A stretch of 46,844 nt of DNA from an uncultured beta proteobacterium (lineage in GTDB: Bacteria > Pseudomonadota > Gammaproteobacteria > Burkholderiales > Burkholderiaceae_C): assembly GCA_903830985.1 (NCBI GenBank), contig CAIKVZ010000070.1, positions 1 through 46,844 on the forward strand, read 5' to 3'. Both the position numbers and the translations under genes were made by a program. The notes under the pieces are model-generated. The model made no database searches and was not told the origin of the DNA. It saw only the letters and a list, made by a program, of their open reading frames with translations. Below are positions 17,511 to 26,408 of this stretch, piece after piece. Position 1 is the first letter of the stretch; the number at the start of each line of letters is the position of its first letter.

Positions 17511-19483
17511 GGCAGGGTCGGGTTCATCCGGCTGGGTGCGGGGCGCTCGTCGAAAGCGCTGCGCGCGTCGCGCAGCGAGGAGCGCAGGGCGCGGAAATCG
17601 CCGTCCAGGCTGGCGTCGTACAGCACGGTGGGGCGCAGGAAGATCACCAGTTCGGATTTCTGGGAGCTGTCGTTGCGGTACTTGAACAGGTTGCTCACGA
17701 CCGGCACGCGGTTCAGCCCGGGGACTTCATCGGAGGCGTCGTTGCGCGTGTCCTGCATCAGACCGCCCAGCACGGCGATGTCGCCGGACTGCACCCGCAG
17801 CACCGACTCCATCTCGCGCGTCTGGACCTCCGGCACCCGGTTTACCACGTTGTACTGCGCCAGAGCCGGGTTCGGATCGGTGGCGTAACCGGTGATACGG
17901 CTGATGGTGGGGCGCAGGTTCAGCGTCACCTCGTTGGCTTCGCTGATCTGCGGCACGACCGTCATCAGAAAGCCGATGGGAACGGTGTTGATGCTGGTGC
18001 TGTAGGTGGCGGGCTGCGTCAGCACGCCGGCGGAGTAGGTGGCGGCCGTGACGTTGAGCGAGAAGTACACCTTGTTGTCCACCACCTTGAGCACGCTGCT
18101 CTGGTTGTTCAGTACGGAGATTTTCGGGCTCGACAGTACGCGCAAGGTGCCGAAGGATTCCAGCAGGCTGAGCATGGCCGTGAGGTCCTGGTTGCCGCCC
18201 CAGAGTCGGAACTGTTTCAGCGTCAGGTTCGCCAGCGAACTCACCAGTCCGCCGGTTTGCAGCCCGGAGGCGGCACCCGCAGGCTGCAGGTCGATGCGCG
18301 AACCGGCACCGCTGCCGGCGGTTTGCACCAGCGACCAGTTGATGCCCTGCTGGTAGCGGCTGGACAGGTCGACTTCGACGATGGTGGCTTCGATCAGCAC
18401 CTGGCGGCGCGCCGAAGCCAGCACGCGGTCCAGAAACTCGCGCACTTTTTCGTGCTGGCTCTGCGAGGCGCGCACGCTGATGTTGCCGGACTCGGGGTGC
18501 GCGATCACCGACGCTGCCTCGCGAAACGTGCTGCGTTTGACCACCGTGGTGCCGCTGGCTGACAGCGCAGCGGCGTTCGGGCTGGCCGCGAGGATGGCGC
18601 TGGGATTGGTGGAACGGGTCGTGACACGCGGCGCAGTCTTGCCGGCAGACGCCTTGCCAGGCGGCGCTGTCGCAGCGCCGGTGCCGGTGCTGGACTGCAG
18701 TCCGCTTTGCTCCGTCACGGTCTCGCTGCTGCCCTCGGGCAGCACCTTGTCGGTCTCGCGCAGCAAGTCCTTGAGGTTGGCGACCAGGGTGTCCCAGAAG
18801 CGGTTGTTCGAGGTGTTTTCCACGGACGAGGTGGAGGCGTTGTTGCCGCTGCCGCCACCCGCGGTGGCGCCGGGTGACACGCCGGTGCTGGCCACGTCGG
18901 TCGAGGTGCTGATGCTGGTGCGCGCGTCACGGCGGATGTTCGGGTAGTCGACCCGGTAGTGTTTGAGAAAGGGCGAGTCCGGCAGGATGGACAGGCTGTT
19001 GCCCTGCAACTCGTAGCGCAGATCCACCTGACGCGCCACGCGCTCCAGGATCTCGGTCAGAGTCTGATCGCGCACGTTCATGCTCACCGTTCCTTCAATA
19101 TCTGGGTGGATGTCGACATTCAGTCTGGCGTCGCGCGCCAGCGCGAACAACAGGTCTTGCACGTCCACGTGCTGCATGACCACGCTGTACAGCTCCTGGC
19201 GCTCCCTGGCTTGGGGGCGCGGGGGCAGTGGTGGCACTTCGACAAAGGGGGGCGGGCTGCCAGCGATTTCAGGGGCGGGCTGCAAATGGGTTGCGGAACT
19301 GGGCAGGGTCGGGCTGGCGCAACCGCCCAGCAACAGCAAGCCGATGGCCATGCAAGCGAGCGACCCGAAGGACGGGCTGGCGGCGGGCAAGTTGGCGTGA
19401 GTCGGTCCCAAGGCTTGTTCCTTTTGACGCTGTTTCGCTATGGCAAAGGTGAACTGGCGAATGGCGGCAACACCACCCGGCAT
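17507..19483 (-). CDS. Secretin, MshL type, of the second pilus-like system
   Basis: Outer-membrane secretin pore, up to 658 aa. A lipoprotein-type sequence LLLLGGCAS lies near residue 50; the drawn ATG start gives a long leader, and a TTG at 19411 with AAGGA 7 bases before it is a serious alternative. After a proline-rich stretch comes an N-domain (MQHVDVQDLLFALARDARLNV, about 97-117) with ILPDSPFLKHYRVDYPN. A Ser/Gly-rich insert and then the C-terminal secretin domain follow, with VLIEATIVEVDLSSRYQQGINW, SSPKISVLNNQ and GDIAVLGGLMQD. It belongs to the same MshL-like group as the gene at 21596, so it may be an old duplication. It is the first gene of the second cluster. Confidence 0.9.
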   Translation of the reverse strand: MPGGVAAIRQFTFAIAKQRQKEQALGPTHANLPAASPSFGSLACMAIGLLLLGGCASPTLPSSATHLQPAPEIAGSPPPFVEVPPLPPRPQARERQELYSVVMQHVDVQDLLFALARDARLNVDIHPDIEGTVSMNVRDQTLTEILERVARQVDLRYELQGNSLSILPDSPFLKHYRVDYPNIRRDARTSISTSTDVASTGVSPGATAGGGSGNNASTSSVENTSNNRFWDTLVANLKDLLRETDKVLPEGSSETVTEQSGLQSSTGTGAATAPPGKASAGKTAPRVTTRSTNPSAILAASPNAAALSASGTTVVKRSTFREAASVIAHPESGNISVRASQSQHEKVREFLDRVLASARRQVLIEATIVEVDLSSRYQQGINWSLVQTAGSGAGSRIDLQPAGAASGLQTGGLVSSLANLTLKQFRLWGGNQDLTAMLSLLESFGTLRVLSSPKISVLNNQSSVLKVVDNKVYFSLNVTAATYSAGVLTQPATYSTSINTVPIGFLMTVVPQISEANEVTLNLRPTISRITGYATDPNPALAQYNVVNRVPEVQTREMESVLRVQSGDIAVLGGLMQDTRNDASDEVPGLNRVPVVSNLFKYRNDSSQKSELVIFLRPTVLYDASLDGDFRALRSSLRDARSAFDERPAPSRMNPTLP

Positions 19484-19623
19484 CCAGGCCTGCAGGGTCA
19501 GTTCGCGAACGATGTTGTCAAAATAACGATATACCCGCCGAGGGGGGAGCGTTTAACAAATCACAAGGATTTGCACTGCGCTGCGGTGAGGCCGCACGGC
19601 CCGGTTGGACTGGCGCTGGAGTT
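19484..19623 (-). other. Intergenic gap between mshN and the second-system secretin
   Basis: The 140-bp gap is the longest break in this part of the locus. It holds two small palindromes: CAAATC-ACAAG-GATTTG (19557-19573) and GTTCGCGAAC (19501-19510). A TTGACA (minus strand, 19516-19521) is present but I find no convincing -10 at the right distance. It may carry the second system's promoter or a weak hairpin ending the MSHA transcript; neither is firmly supported. Confidence 0.35.
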
Positions 19624-20670
19624 TCAGCGTTCGCGCAGGGGAACACCCAACTGGCGCAGGTAGCTGGCCACGTCGGGGCTCAGGGCCCCGCCAGCGCGGG
19701 CTTTTTCGGCCAGCTCGGCAGCACTGGTGGTCTGACCCTGGGCTGCCAGAGAGACCGCCGCACCCAGCATCCAGCGGGCCTCGTTGGGCCGCAGCTTGAG
19801 GGCCGCCAGGTAGGCCGCAGCCGACTCTTCATGACGGCCCAGGCGTTGCGCCGCGTTGCCGCGCAGCGCCCAGACTTCGGCCACGCCAGACAGCGAGGGT
19901 TCGAGCCGCGTCAACAAGGACAGCGCCTGCGCCACGCGTCCTTGCGCCATCTCCATGCGCGCCAGTTCGCGCGCCAGTGGCGCCAGCAACTGCGCGTTGC
20001 CCGCACCGGCGCGCTCGACCGCCGCCAGTGCTTCGCGCAGCAAGTCCATCGCGGCTTCGTGCGCGCCCGTGCTCCACAGACCTTGCGCCTGGGCCAGTGC
20101 CTGCAGGGCGGCCGGCGAGGCCGATGCAACGGGTACAGACGGTGGGCTTGCGCCAGGCATGGCAGCCTTGGGCTGCGCCGGCGTGCTTGCTGCGACCGGC
20201 ACGGGCGCCGCAACGATCAAGGCCGGCGCCGGGGTGGTGGGCAGTGCCTTCGTCGGCGGTACGGCGGCGAAGTCGGCATGGCTTGGTACGGCCGGTGCTG
20301 GTGCTGGTGCTGGTGCTGCCGATGCAGCGGCCGCTGGCGATACAGTTGCGACGCTGGCGATCACCACCGGTGCTGTCAGCGGTGCGGGTGGGGGCAAGGA
20401 CGGCAAGCTCACTAACGCTCTCTCGGCCACAGCAGGCTTGCCGGGTTGCAGCCACCACCACGCCGCACCCGCAGCCAACAGGCCGAGCAGCAGTGCGGCC
20501 GGCAGGGCGCCGGTGCGCAGCCACCATTTCGCGGCCTGGCCTACGCCGCCCTCGTTCACGATCAGCGTGCCGCGGGCCAGACCCGTGCGCGCGGTCTGCG
20601 TCCTGGCCTGCGCCGCGTCCGTCGTCTGGCGACTGTCCAGGTCGCGCAACATCTTGTTGATGACGCTCAT
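19624..20670 (-). CDS. mshN: MSHA biogenesis protein MshN (TPR)
   Basis: Protein of 348 aa. The ATG at 20670 gives MSVINKMLRDLDSRQ, the hallmark MshN start, and overlaps the mshM stop (ATGA). One membrane helix follows (about 53-75, LPAALLLGLLAAGAAWWWL), then a long Ala/Pro-rich linker, then TPR-type repeats from about 200 to the end (GNAAQRLGRHEESAAAYLAALKLRPNEARW is the clearest unit). It is an inner-membrane protein with its repeats in the periplasm, presumably helping secretin assembly. The linker has no recognisable domain. Confidence 0.9.
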   Translation of the reverse strand: MSVINKMLRDLDSRQTTDAAQARTQTARTGLARGTLIVNEGGVGQAAKWWLRTGALPAALLLGLLAAGAAWWWLQPGKPAVAERALVSLPSLPPPAPLTAPVVIASVATVSPAAAASAAPAPAPAPAVPSHADFAAVPPTKALPTTPAPALIVAAPVPVAASTPAQPKAAMPGASPPSVPVASASPAALQALAQAQGLWSTGAHEAAMDLLREALAAVERAGAGNAQLLAPLARELARMEMAQGRVAQALSLLTRLEPSLSGVAEVWALRGNAAQRLGRHEESAAAYLAALKLRPNEARWMLGAAVSLAAQGQTTSAAELAEKARAGGALSPDVASYLRQLGVPLRER

Positions 20671-21596
20671 CGATGTGCTCCGAAACCTTGTCGACCGAAC
20701 CAGGACCTCAAAGAGCCCTTGCGCCAGGCGCTGCCCAGGCGCAGCCACCACGGGCCCGCAGCGCGCACGCCCGGCGTGTCGACTGCCGCCAGGCGCACGT
20801 GCTGCAGTTGCACGCGGTGCTCGTTCTCGCCGTAGGCCAGCATCAGGCACTTGTGCGCCAGGATGTTCACCAGTCGTGGCACACCGCCGCTGAAGCGCGC
20901 GATGGCCTGCGCCGCTTCAGTTGTGAAGACACGGGTGTCGGTGGCGTCGCTCAGCGCCGCAGTGGCCAGCCGGTGTTCCAGGTAGGCCGGCACGGTCTGG
21001 GCCGACATCGGTCCCAGGTATTCGCTGAAGGTGATGCGTTGCAGCAGCTGGCGAATCTCCGGGCGCGCCAGTTTTTCGTCGAGTTCCGGCTGGCCCAGCA
21101 GCACCAGTTGCAGCAACTTGCGCTTCTCTGTTTCCAGATTGGACAGCAGGCGCAGGCTCTCCACCGTGGCCACGGGAATGGCTTGCGCCTCATCGATGCA
21201 CACCACCACGCGCCGTCCGGCCTTGGCGTGCTGCAGCAGGCAGTCGCACAGCGCGTTGATCAACTTGTGGCGGTTCAGCTTTTGCCGGCTCGGTGTGGGA
21301 GGAACCGCGATGGACAGCTCCTGCATCAGCGCGAGCAGCAGGTCGTCGGGACCCATGTCGGGGTTGGGGATGTAGGCGGTGGCGCATTCGTCCTGCAAGG
21401 TGTTGAGCAACTGGCGGCACAGCACGGTCTTGCCGCAACCCACCTCGCCCACGATCTTGACAAAACCCTCGCCGCTGCGCAGCGCCACGAGCAGCATGTT
21501 CAGCGCCGACTGCGCGCTCTCGTGGGGGAAAAAATAGGCACTGTCGGGCGTGATCGAGAACGGTGCCTCGCGCAGATAAAAGTGCCTGGAATACAT
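20667..21596 (-). CDS. mshM: MSHA biogenesis ATPase MshM (AAA, ExeA-like)
   Basis: Cytoplasmic AAA-type ATPase of the ExeA/MshM family, 309 aa. The ATG at 21596 (sharing its A with the mshL stop) gives MYSRHFYLREAPFSITPDSAYF, the usual family start; a GTG three bases earlier is possible. Walker A is GEVGCGKT (50-57), Walker B is VVVCIDEAQAIP, and there is a sensor-like FSGGVPRLVNILAHKCLM segment. ExeA relatives combine with peptidoglycan-binding partners to help place the secretin. It lies between mshL and mshN in the standard MSHA order. Confidence 0.93.
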   Translation of the reverse strand: MYSRHFYLREAPFSITPDSAYFFPHESAQSALNMLLVALRSGEGFVKIVGEVGCGKTVLCRQLLNTLQDECATAYIPNPDMGPDDLLLALMQELSIAVPPTPSRQKLNRHKLINALCDCLLQHAKAGRRVVVCIDEAQAIPVATVESLRLLSNLETEKRKLLQLVLLGQPELDEKLARPEIRQLLQRITFSEYLGPMSAQTVPAYLEHRLATAALSDATDTRVFTTEAAQAIARFSGGVPRLVNILAHKCLMLAYGENEHRVQLQHVRLAAVDTPGVRAAGPWWLRLGSAWRKGSLRSWFGRQGFGAHR

Positions 21597-23407
21597 CACT
21601 TCACGGGCGGACGGGTCTCGGGCGCAGGGCCTTCGATGCGGATCACGCGGGCCCGGGCCGCTTCCATGTCGTCCAGCGCGGCGCGGCTGCGCTGGGTCTG
21701 CGCCTCCCAGTCCTGCGCGGTGCGGATGATGGTGGGCTTGATCAGCACCACCACTTCCTTCTTGCGCCCGGAGTTGGAGCGGTTGCCCAGCAGCGTGCCG
21801 AAGAACGGGCTGCTGGTGCTGCCGGGCAAACCCGACGCGGAGCGGTTCGACTCGATCTGCATCAGGCCGCCGATGGCCACGATGTTGCCGTCCTGCACCC
21901 GCACCAGGGTGTCGGTTTCGTTCACATTGCTCGAGGCCAGCGGCAGGCGGAAGTTGCCGACACTGCCCAGGTCGATCTGCTTGGTCTTCTCCGTCACCGT
22001 CGTGACCGAAGGGTGGACGTGCAGCATGATGTTGTTGCCGCCATCGATCTGCGGCGTGACGTCCAGCGAAATGCCGGAGAAGAAGGGCGTCAGCGTCAGG
22101 CTGGGCAGGGTCGGCGTGGTGGACCCCGTGGTCGCCGTCGTGGTTGTGCCGCTGGACACGTTGGTCACGAAGAAGTCTTCCGAGCCGACCTTGAGCACGG
22201 CCTTCTGGTTGTTCAAGGTGGCGATGCGCGGGCTCGACAGGATCTGCACGTCGCCCTGGGTTTCCAGGAAACCGAGCACGGCCTGAAAACCTTCGCGCGC
22301 CAGCGCCAGGCCAAACAGGCCCGAGCCCCCCGATGGCAGGGAGACGCCGTTGGTCAGGGACGTCGCGCTGGCACTGAAGCCGGGCAGATTTGCCTGGACA
22401 CCGCTGACCAGTGCGTTGGCGCCGGTGCTGCCGCCAATCACGCCCAGCGCACCGGTGGCGCCGCCGCCGTTCTTCAGCGCCGACCAGTCGATGCCGCTCT
22501 GGTAACCGTCGAGCAGTTCCACCTCGACCACCTTGGCTTCGAGCATCACCTGGCGTTCCACCGCAATCTGCGCGGCCTTGAGAAACTTGTCGACCTGCTG
22601 CAACTCTTCGGGCATGGCGCGCACCGCCATGATGCCGGCCTGCGGGCTGGTGATGACGCTGCGGCCCTCGCCGCTGCCCACCAGACCGCGCACGGCGCCG
22701 GCCAGCTCGGCCCAGAAATCGGTTTTCGAAGTGGTGGTGACACGGCTGCCTTCGGCCTGCGAGGAACTGCCCGCCGACGGGGTCGCGCCCCCACCCGAGG
22801 CGGCGCCGCCGCTGGAGCCGCTTTGTGCCACGGCACCGGACGAAACCCGCAACTCGCTGTTGCCGGTGCGCTGCGACTGCGGGTAATTCACGGTGAAGAT
22901 CCGCGTCTGAATGGTCGGTGCGTAAACCGTGATGCGCCGACCGTCGATCTTGAAGTCAAAGCCGTAGACATCGCGAATCGCTTCCAGGGCTTCAAGCACG
23001 GTGACACCGCGCAGCGTCACCGACAAGGTGCCGGCCACGTTGGGGTGCATCAGCATGCTGTATCGGGTGTCGGCCACGATCGCCAGAAAGACCTCGCGCG
23101 CCTGGGCGTTGTTCACCAGCAAGTCGAGTTTTGGCTCGGGCGGCAGTGGCACGGCAGGGGGCGCCGGTTCGGCCAGTGCATCGCTGATGCGCGTGGGTAC
23201 AAGGACCGGTGCGGGGGCTGCGATCGGCTGCAGATCGTTGCGCACGGCGCGGCCTACATCCGGGACGCGCAAGCCGCGGTCCGCGGCGCAGCCTGTGAGC
23301 AGGCTCACCGAGACCCAGCAGGCGCTCAGGGCGAAACGGCTCAAGCCAGTGGCGCAGCGCAGACTGCCGTGAAGGCGGTCAAGGGTGGCGGAGGTTGTTC
23401 GGATCAT
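21596..23407 (-). CDS. mshL: MSHA secretin MshL
   Basis: Outer-membrane secretin of the MSHA pilus, 603 aa from the ATG at 23407 (GAGG 10 bases upstream). A lipoprotein signal with the lipobox region LLTGC is near residue 40. An N-domain (NNAQAREVFLAIVADTRYSML) and then a secretin/TonB short N-terminal region leading to FTVNYPQSQ precede a Gly/Ser-rich insert. The C-terminal pore domain shows VMLEAKVVEVELLDGYQSGIDW, SSPRIATLNNQKAVLKVG and GNIVAIGGLMQIE. It is paralogous to the secretin at 17507. Its stop overlaps mshM. Confidence 0.94.
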   Translation of the reverse strand: MIRTTSATLDRLHGSLRCATGLSRFALSACWVSVSLLTGCAADRGLRVPDVGRAVRNDLQPIAAPAPVLVPTRISDALAEPAPPAVPLPPEPKLDLLVNNAQAREVFLAIVADTRYSMLMHPNVAGTLSVTLRGVTVLEALEAIRDVYGFDFKIDGRRITVYAPTIQTRIFTVNYPQSQRTGNSELRVSSGAVAQSGSSGGAASGGGATPSAGSSSQAEGSRVTTTSKTDFWAELAGAVRGLVGSGEGRSVITSPQAGIMAVRAMPEELQQVDKFLKAAQIAVERQVMLEAKVVEVELLDGYQSGIDWSALKNGGGATGALGVIGGSTGANALVSGVQANLPGFSASATSLTNGVSLPSGGSGLFGLALAREGFQAVLGFLETQGDVQILSSPRIATLNNQKAVLKVGSEDFFVTNVSSGTTTTATTGSTTPTLPSLTLTPFFSGISLDVTPQIDGGNNIMLHVHPSVTTVTEKTKQIDLGSVGNFRLPLASSNVNETDTLVRVQDGNIVAIGGLMQIESNRSASGLPGSTSSPFFGTLLGNRSNSGRKKEVVVLIKPTIIRTAQDWEAQTQRSRAALDDMEAARARVIRIEGPAPETRPPVK

Positions 23408-23418
23408 GGGGAGAGACC

Positions 23419-23886
23419 TCAGGGTTGAACGGCGGCGCAAGGTGCGGCTGGTGGCTTGGTCTTGGCCGCGGACTTGGCTGTCTTCAGTTTCTTCGCCGGT
23501 TTGGCGCTTGCGTCAGTGTCCGCAGCGCAGGCTGGCTTGGCGGGGTCGAGCGCTGCCTCACGCCGCTCGATGCCATGGAACAGCGCCAACTTGCGCAGCA
23601 CACCTGCTTCGCGCAACAGCACCTCGGTCTCGCCGATCTTTTCAATGCGGGCCTGGCCCAGCATCTGGCCCTGCGCATACAGGCGTGTGCCCAGCACCAG
23701 ATAAGGACGCCCGTCGCGCACCAGCACGCTCATGGCTGTTGACTCGGCACGGCCCGATTTGCCGCCGGCTTCGGCGCTGACCGGACTGGCATCGGATGGT
23801 GCCAGCGTGGGGTCGCGCAGCGCCTGGGCGCAAGCCGCGTTGGCCATGGCGATCAGGCACAGGCAGATTGAGTAGCGGCGCATCAT
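23419..23886 (-). CDS. mshK: MSHA biogenesis protein MshK
   Basis: Small periplasmic protein of 155 aa with a signal peptide (MMRRYSICLCLIAMANAACAQA). The stretch LRDPTLAP is typical of MshK, and the core SVLVRDGRPYLVLGTRLYAQGQMLGQARIEKIGETEVLLREAG forms the small beta domain shared with PilP/GspC-like proteins. A Lys/Ala-rich tail follows. Two adjacent ATGs (23886 and 23883) are possible starts; both overlap the mshJ stop. It probably links the inner-membrane complex to the secretin MshL. Confidence 0.85.
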   Translation of the reverse strand: MMRRYSICLCLIAMANAACAQALRDPTLAPSDASPVSAEAGGKSGRAESTAMSVLVRDGRPYLVLGTRLYAQGQMLGQARIEKIGETEVLLREAGVLRKLALFHGIERREAALDPAKPACAADTDASAKPAKKLKTAKSAAKTKPPAAPCAAVQP

Positions 23887-24506
23887 GGTTGCACCTCCAC
23901 CAGGAACAGTTGCAGCGTCAACTCGGGGGGCTGCTTTTCGCTTTTCAGTTGCATGCTGCCCCAGCGCACTGCCGGCAGGGCCTGTTCCAGTGTCTGCACG
24001 TAGCGCGTCAGCTCGGCATAGGGGCCGGAGACGGTCAATTCCACGCCCTGGCGCGCGATGCCTGACGGCGCGGCCGCGGATGCGGCTTTGGCGGGTGCAT
24101 CGGCCAGTGTGGCGGTGTGCAGCAGCGTCAGGCCCTCCTGGCGGCGCAATAGATGGACCAGCACCTGGGCCAGGGGTGTGCCTTGACGGCTTGCGCCTGT
24201 GGCCTGCTGTATGGCCTGATTGACTTCATCGAGTTGCTCTTTCACGGTAGCGAGTTCTTCGCGCCCGGCCTGGCTGCCGGCCTGCGGCTGACCCATGGCC
24301 TTCAAGGCCTCGCGCATGTTCTTCAGCTCGGTACTCTGTTTTTCGAAGCGTTGGGCCAGTTGCTGATGTGCCGTGCGCGCGGGCGACAGCCAAACTGTAT
24401 CGATCAGGGCCACGCCGCAGGCCAGTACCGACAGGAACAGGAACACCCGCTCGCGCAAGCTCAGGGCGTCGATGCGCGCTGCCTGCGCGTCCCACCAGCG
24501 CTTCAT
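23883..24506 (-). CDS. mshJ: MSHA biogenesis protein MshJ (PilO-like)
   Basis: Inner-membrane protein of 207 aa with one helix (RVFLFLSVLACGVALIDTVW, about 20-39), a coiled coil (about 45-95) and a C-terminal ferredoxin-like domain (GVELTVSGPYAELTRYVQTLEQALPAVRW). This is the PilO/GspM/MshJ layout. It overlaps neighbours on both sides by 4 bases or less. It would join MshI and the PilN-like protein in the alignment complex. Confidence 0.9.
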   Translation of the reverse strand: MKRWWDAQAARIDALSLRERVFLFLSVLACGVALIDTVWLSPARTAHQQLAQRFEKQSTELKNMREALKAMGQPQAGSQAGREELATVKEQLDEVNQAIQQATGASRQGTPLAQVLVHLLRRQEGLTLLHTATLADAPAKAASAAAPSGIARQGVELTVSGPYAELTRYVQTLEQALPAVRWGSMQLKSEKQPPELTLQLFLVEVQP

Positions 24507-25159
24507 GGCTTGCCTCCGGACAACAGAGCAGTGGGCCTGGCCACGGCGCTGAGCAGCTGGAATGACCAGACAGGTCGCGCCGAGCCGCCTGCGGCCTTCA
24601 CCATGGCCGGGCTGGCCCGCTCGACCTTGACCGTGCTGAGTTGTTGCTCCTTCAGCAAGGGGCTGGCCGACAGCCGGCCCAGCCAGTCATTCAGCGCCGC
24701 CGGATCCAGGGTGAAGCCGCTGACGTCCAGCCAGGTCTCGTCGGCCTTCACCTCGGTCAGCCATACCTGGGCCGGGATGCTCTGCGCCACCAACTGCAGC
24801 CGCGCCGAGTGCCCCCATCCGGCGCGAAACAGGCCGCGCTGCAGTTCATCGCGCAATTTTTCACGCTGTGTCAAGGTGGCGCGCCGCGCTTGCAAATCTT
24901 GAGCCTGCACCGCCTCGGCTGGACCCGCGCCGGCCTTGCCCTGGGCAATCGCGGCTTGCAGACTTGCCAGTTCCAGCGCCTGCGCGCTCAGGGTTTTCTG
25001 AAAACCGGCGCTGGCGGCGTTCAGCGTCACCACCCAGTAGGCGCTTAAGGCTCCGCCGACGAGCAGCAGCAGGCCCAGCGCCTGCACCAGGGTCAGGGCC
25101 GAAAAGTAACGCCGCTGCGTGAGCAGGATCGGCGTGCTGAGGTTGATTTGCTGGGCCAT
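24503..25159 (-). CDS. PilN-like MSHA alignment-complex protein
   Basis: Inner-membrane protein of 218 aa. The ATG at 25159 gives MAQQINLSTPILLTQRRYFSA; a short cytoplasmic INL motif of this kind is how PilN binds PilM. One membrane helix (about 25-45), a coiled coil (50-110) and a periplasmic domain with VWLTEVKADETWLDVSGFTLDP follow. In classical MSHA loci this function is part of or next to mshI. Longer upstream starts lie inside mshI and are rejected. Confidence 0.85.
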   Translation of the reverse strand: MAQQINLSTPILLTQRRYFSALTLVQALGLLLLVGGALSAYWVVTLNAASAGFQKTLSAQALELASLQAAIAQGKAGAGPAEAVQAQDLQARRATLTQREKLRDELQRGLFRAGWGHSARLQLVAQSIPAQVWLTEVKADETWLDVSGFTLDPAALNDWLGRLSASPLLKEQQLSTVKVERASPAMVKAAGGSARPVWSFQLLSAVARPTALLSGGKP

Positions 25160-25164
25160 GATGA

Positions 25165-26250
25165 TCAGAGTTTGCGGCCCACAGTGCGCATCAGCACACC
25201 GAGCAGGGGCAGGCATTGCGCCTGGTCTTGCGCAGAGCCGCTCTCGAAACCCGGGAACAGCGCATTCACCTCCATGGGCAACACGGTCTGGCCCAATTGC
25301 GTCGCCAGCCACCGTGACAGTTCAGCGCTGCGCTCCCCGGCGAAAACGCGCAGGCATTGCAGCGGCATGCTGGACCAGGAGCGGTCCCACACGTCGAGCG
25401 AGCGTTGCACTTCCACCAGCAAGCGCTGTGCCGGGCCATCATCGCCTGCGCCATCGGTCGCGTTGCCGACACCGGCACGTGCGCCGGAATAGTCGTTGCC
25501 GTAGGACACGCCACCCACGCTGTAGTCGGGCACGTATTCGTCGACAGGAGTGAAGGCCTGGTCTGCGGCGGCGCTGGCGTTGTCACCCTGTCCCCAGGAG
25601 TGCGTGAGAAAGCCTTCGGGCAGATCGAAGCGGCGGGTGTAAAAAAGCTCGTCTCGCGCCGAGATGGTGAGCACCGCCTGCTGACCGTCGATCAATACCA
25701 GCGCGGCGGTGGCGCGATCTGCATGGCCATCGAGTGCGGCCAGGGCGCATTGCAGATTGCGCTGAGCGGTTTCCTGAATGTCGACCACGGGCAGTGGCCA
25801 CGGCATGGCGTCGCACAGGTCGCGCACCTCGCGCACCACCGCATTGGTGGCGGCCACGACAAAGAGATGACCGGCCCCCTTTTGCTGACCATCGCCCACG
25901 CGCATCACGTCCAGCGTGACGTCGTCCAGATGGGTTTCGATCATTTCCCGGATCTGATAGCGCGCCGCCGAGCGCAGTTCCTCGGGCGGTACCGCGGGTG
26001 CGTCAATCTGCAGCACCTGGTATTGGCCCGGACGCAGCATGGCCTGCGCCGCCAGGCCCTTGAGTCCCAATGCCTGCAACCGGCGCACAAAGTCTTCCAG
26101 GCTGTCCGCCCCCTGGCGTTCCACGCCGAACTTGAGCAATTCGTGCAGGCCGTCAGCGCGCTGACGCGCACGAACAAATGCGAAGGTCTTGCCGGACCAG
26201 GAAATCACCAGTTGATCCCCAGAAGTGGCGCGTTGCCAGGGCCAGCGCAT
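25165..26250 (-). CDS. mshI: MSHA biogenesis protein MshI (PilM-like)
   Basis: Cytoplasmic actin-like protein of 361 aa from the ATG at 26250 (MRWPWQRATSGDQLVISWSG). The PilM/MshI pattern is seen in EELRSAARYQIREMIETHLDDVTLDV, then HLFVVAATNAVVREV and VVDIQETAQRNL. A longer start at 26301 is possible, but it would lie almost at the candidate transcript start. It is the first gene of the I-N block; the PilN-like gene follows after 5 bases. Confidence 0.88.
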   Translation of the reverse strand: MRWPWQRATSGDQLVISWSGKTFAFVRARQRADGLHELLKFGVERQGADSLEDFVRRLQALGLKGLAAQAMLRPGQYQVLQIDAPAVPPEELRSAARYQIREMIETHLDDVTLDVMRVGDGQQKGAGHLFVVAATNAVVREVRDLCDAMPWPLPVVDIQETAQRNLQCALAALDGHADRATAALVLIDGQQAVLTISARDELFYTRRFDLPEGFLTHSWGQGDNASAAADQAFTPVDEYVPDYSVGGVSYGNDYSGARAGVGNATDGAGDDGPAQRLLVEVQRSLDVWDRSWSSMPLQCLRVFAGERSAELSRWLATQLGQTVLPMEVNALFPGFESGSAQDQAQCLPLLGVLMRTVGRKL

Positions 26251-26301
26251 GCTAAAGCGTGCCCCGCGCAGGGATGCCGTCAATGGGGGGCGGTAGGGCA
26301 A

Positions 26302-26408
26302 TCATGGGCGAAGTATTAATGCTCTAAATTTGATAGCTATCGAGGCAGCAGGGCAAACACTCTCGGGAGTGTAGTTTATTGGCTGCCAAATCCTGAGTTT
26401 CTGGAGCC
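26302..26408 (-). promoter_or_regulatory. mshQ-mshI intergenic region with candidate promoter
   Basis: This short AT-rich gap holds a small hairpin ACACTC-TCGG-GAGTGT (26357-26372) that could weakly terminate the mshQ transcript, the perfect palindrome GATAGCTATC (26332-26341), and a minus-strand TAATAC (26313-26318) as a possible -10 for mshI. No good -35 is seen. The strong compositional contrast with its surroundings supports a regulatory break between the E-Q and I-N blocks. Confidence 0.4.

Noticed and set aside
20261-20340. Short repetitive GGTGCTGGTGCTGGTGCTGG stretch in mshN
   Set aside because: It encodes the Ala/Pro-rich linker of MshN; simple codon repetition explains it without a separate repeat element.
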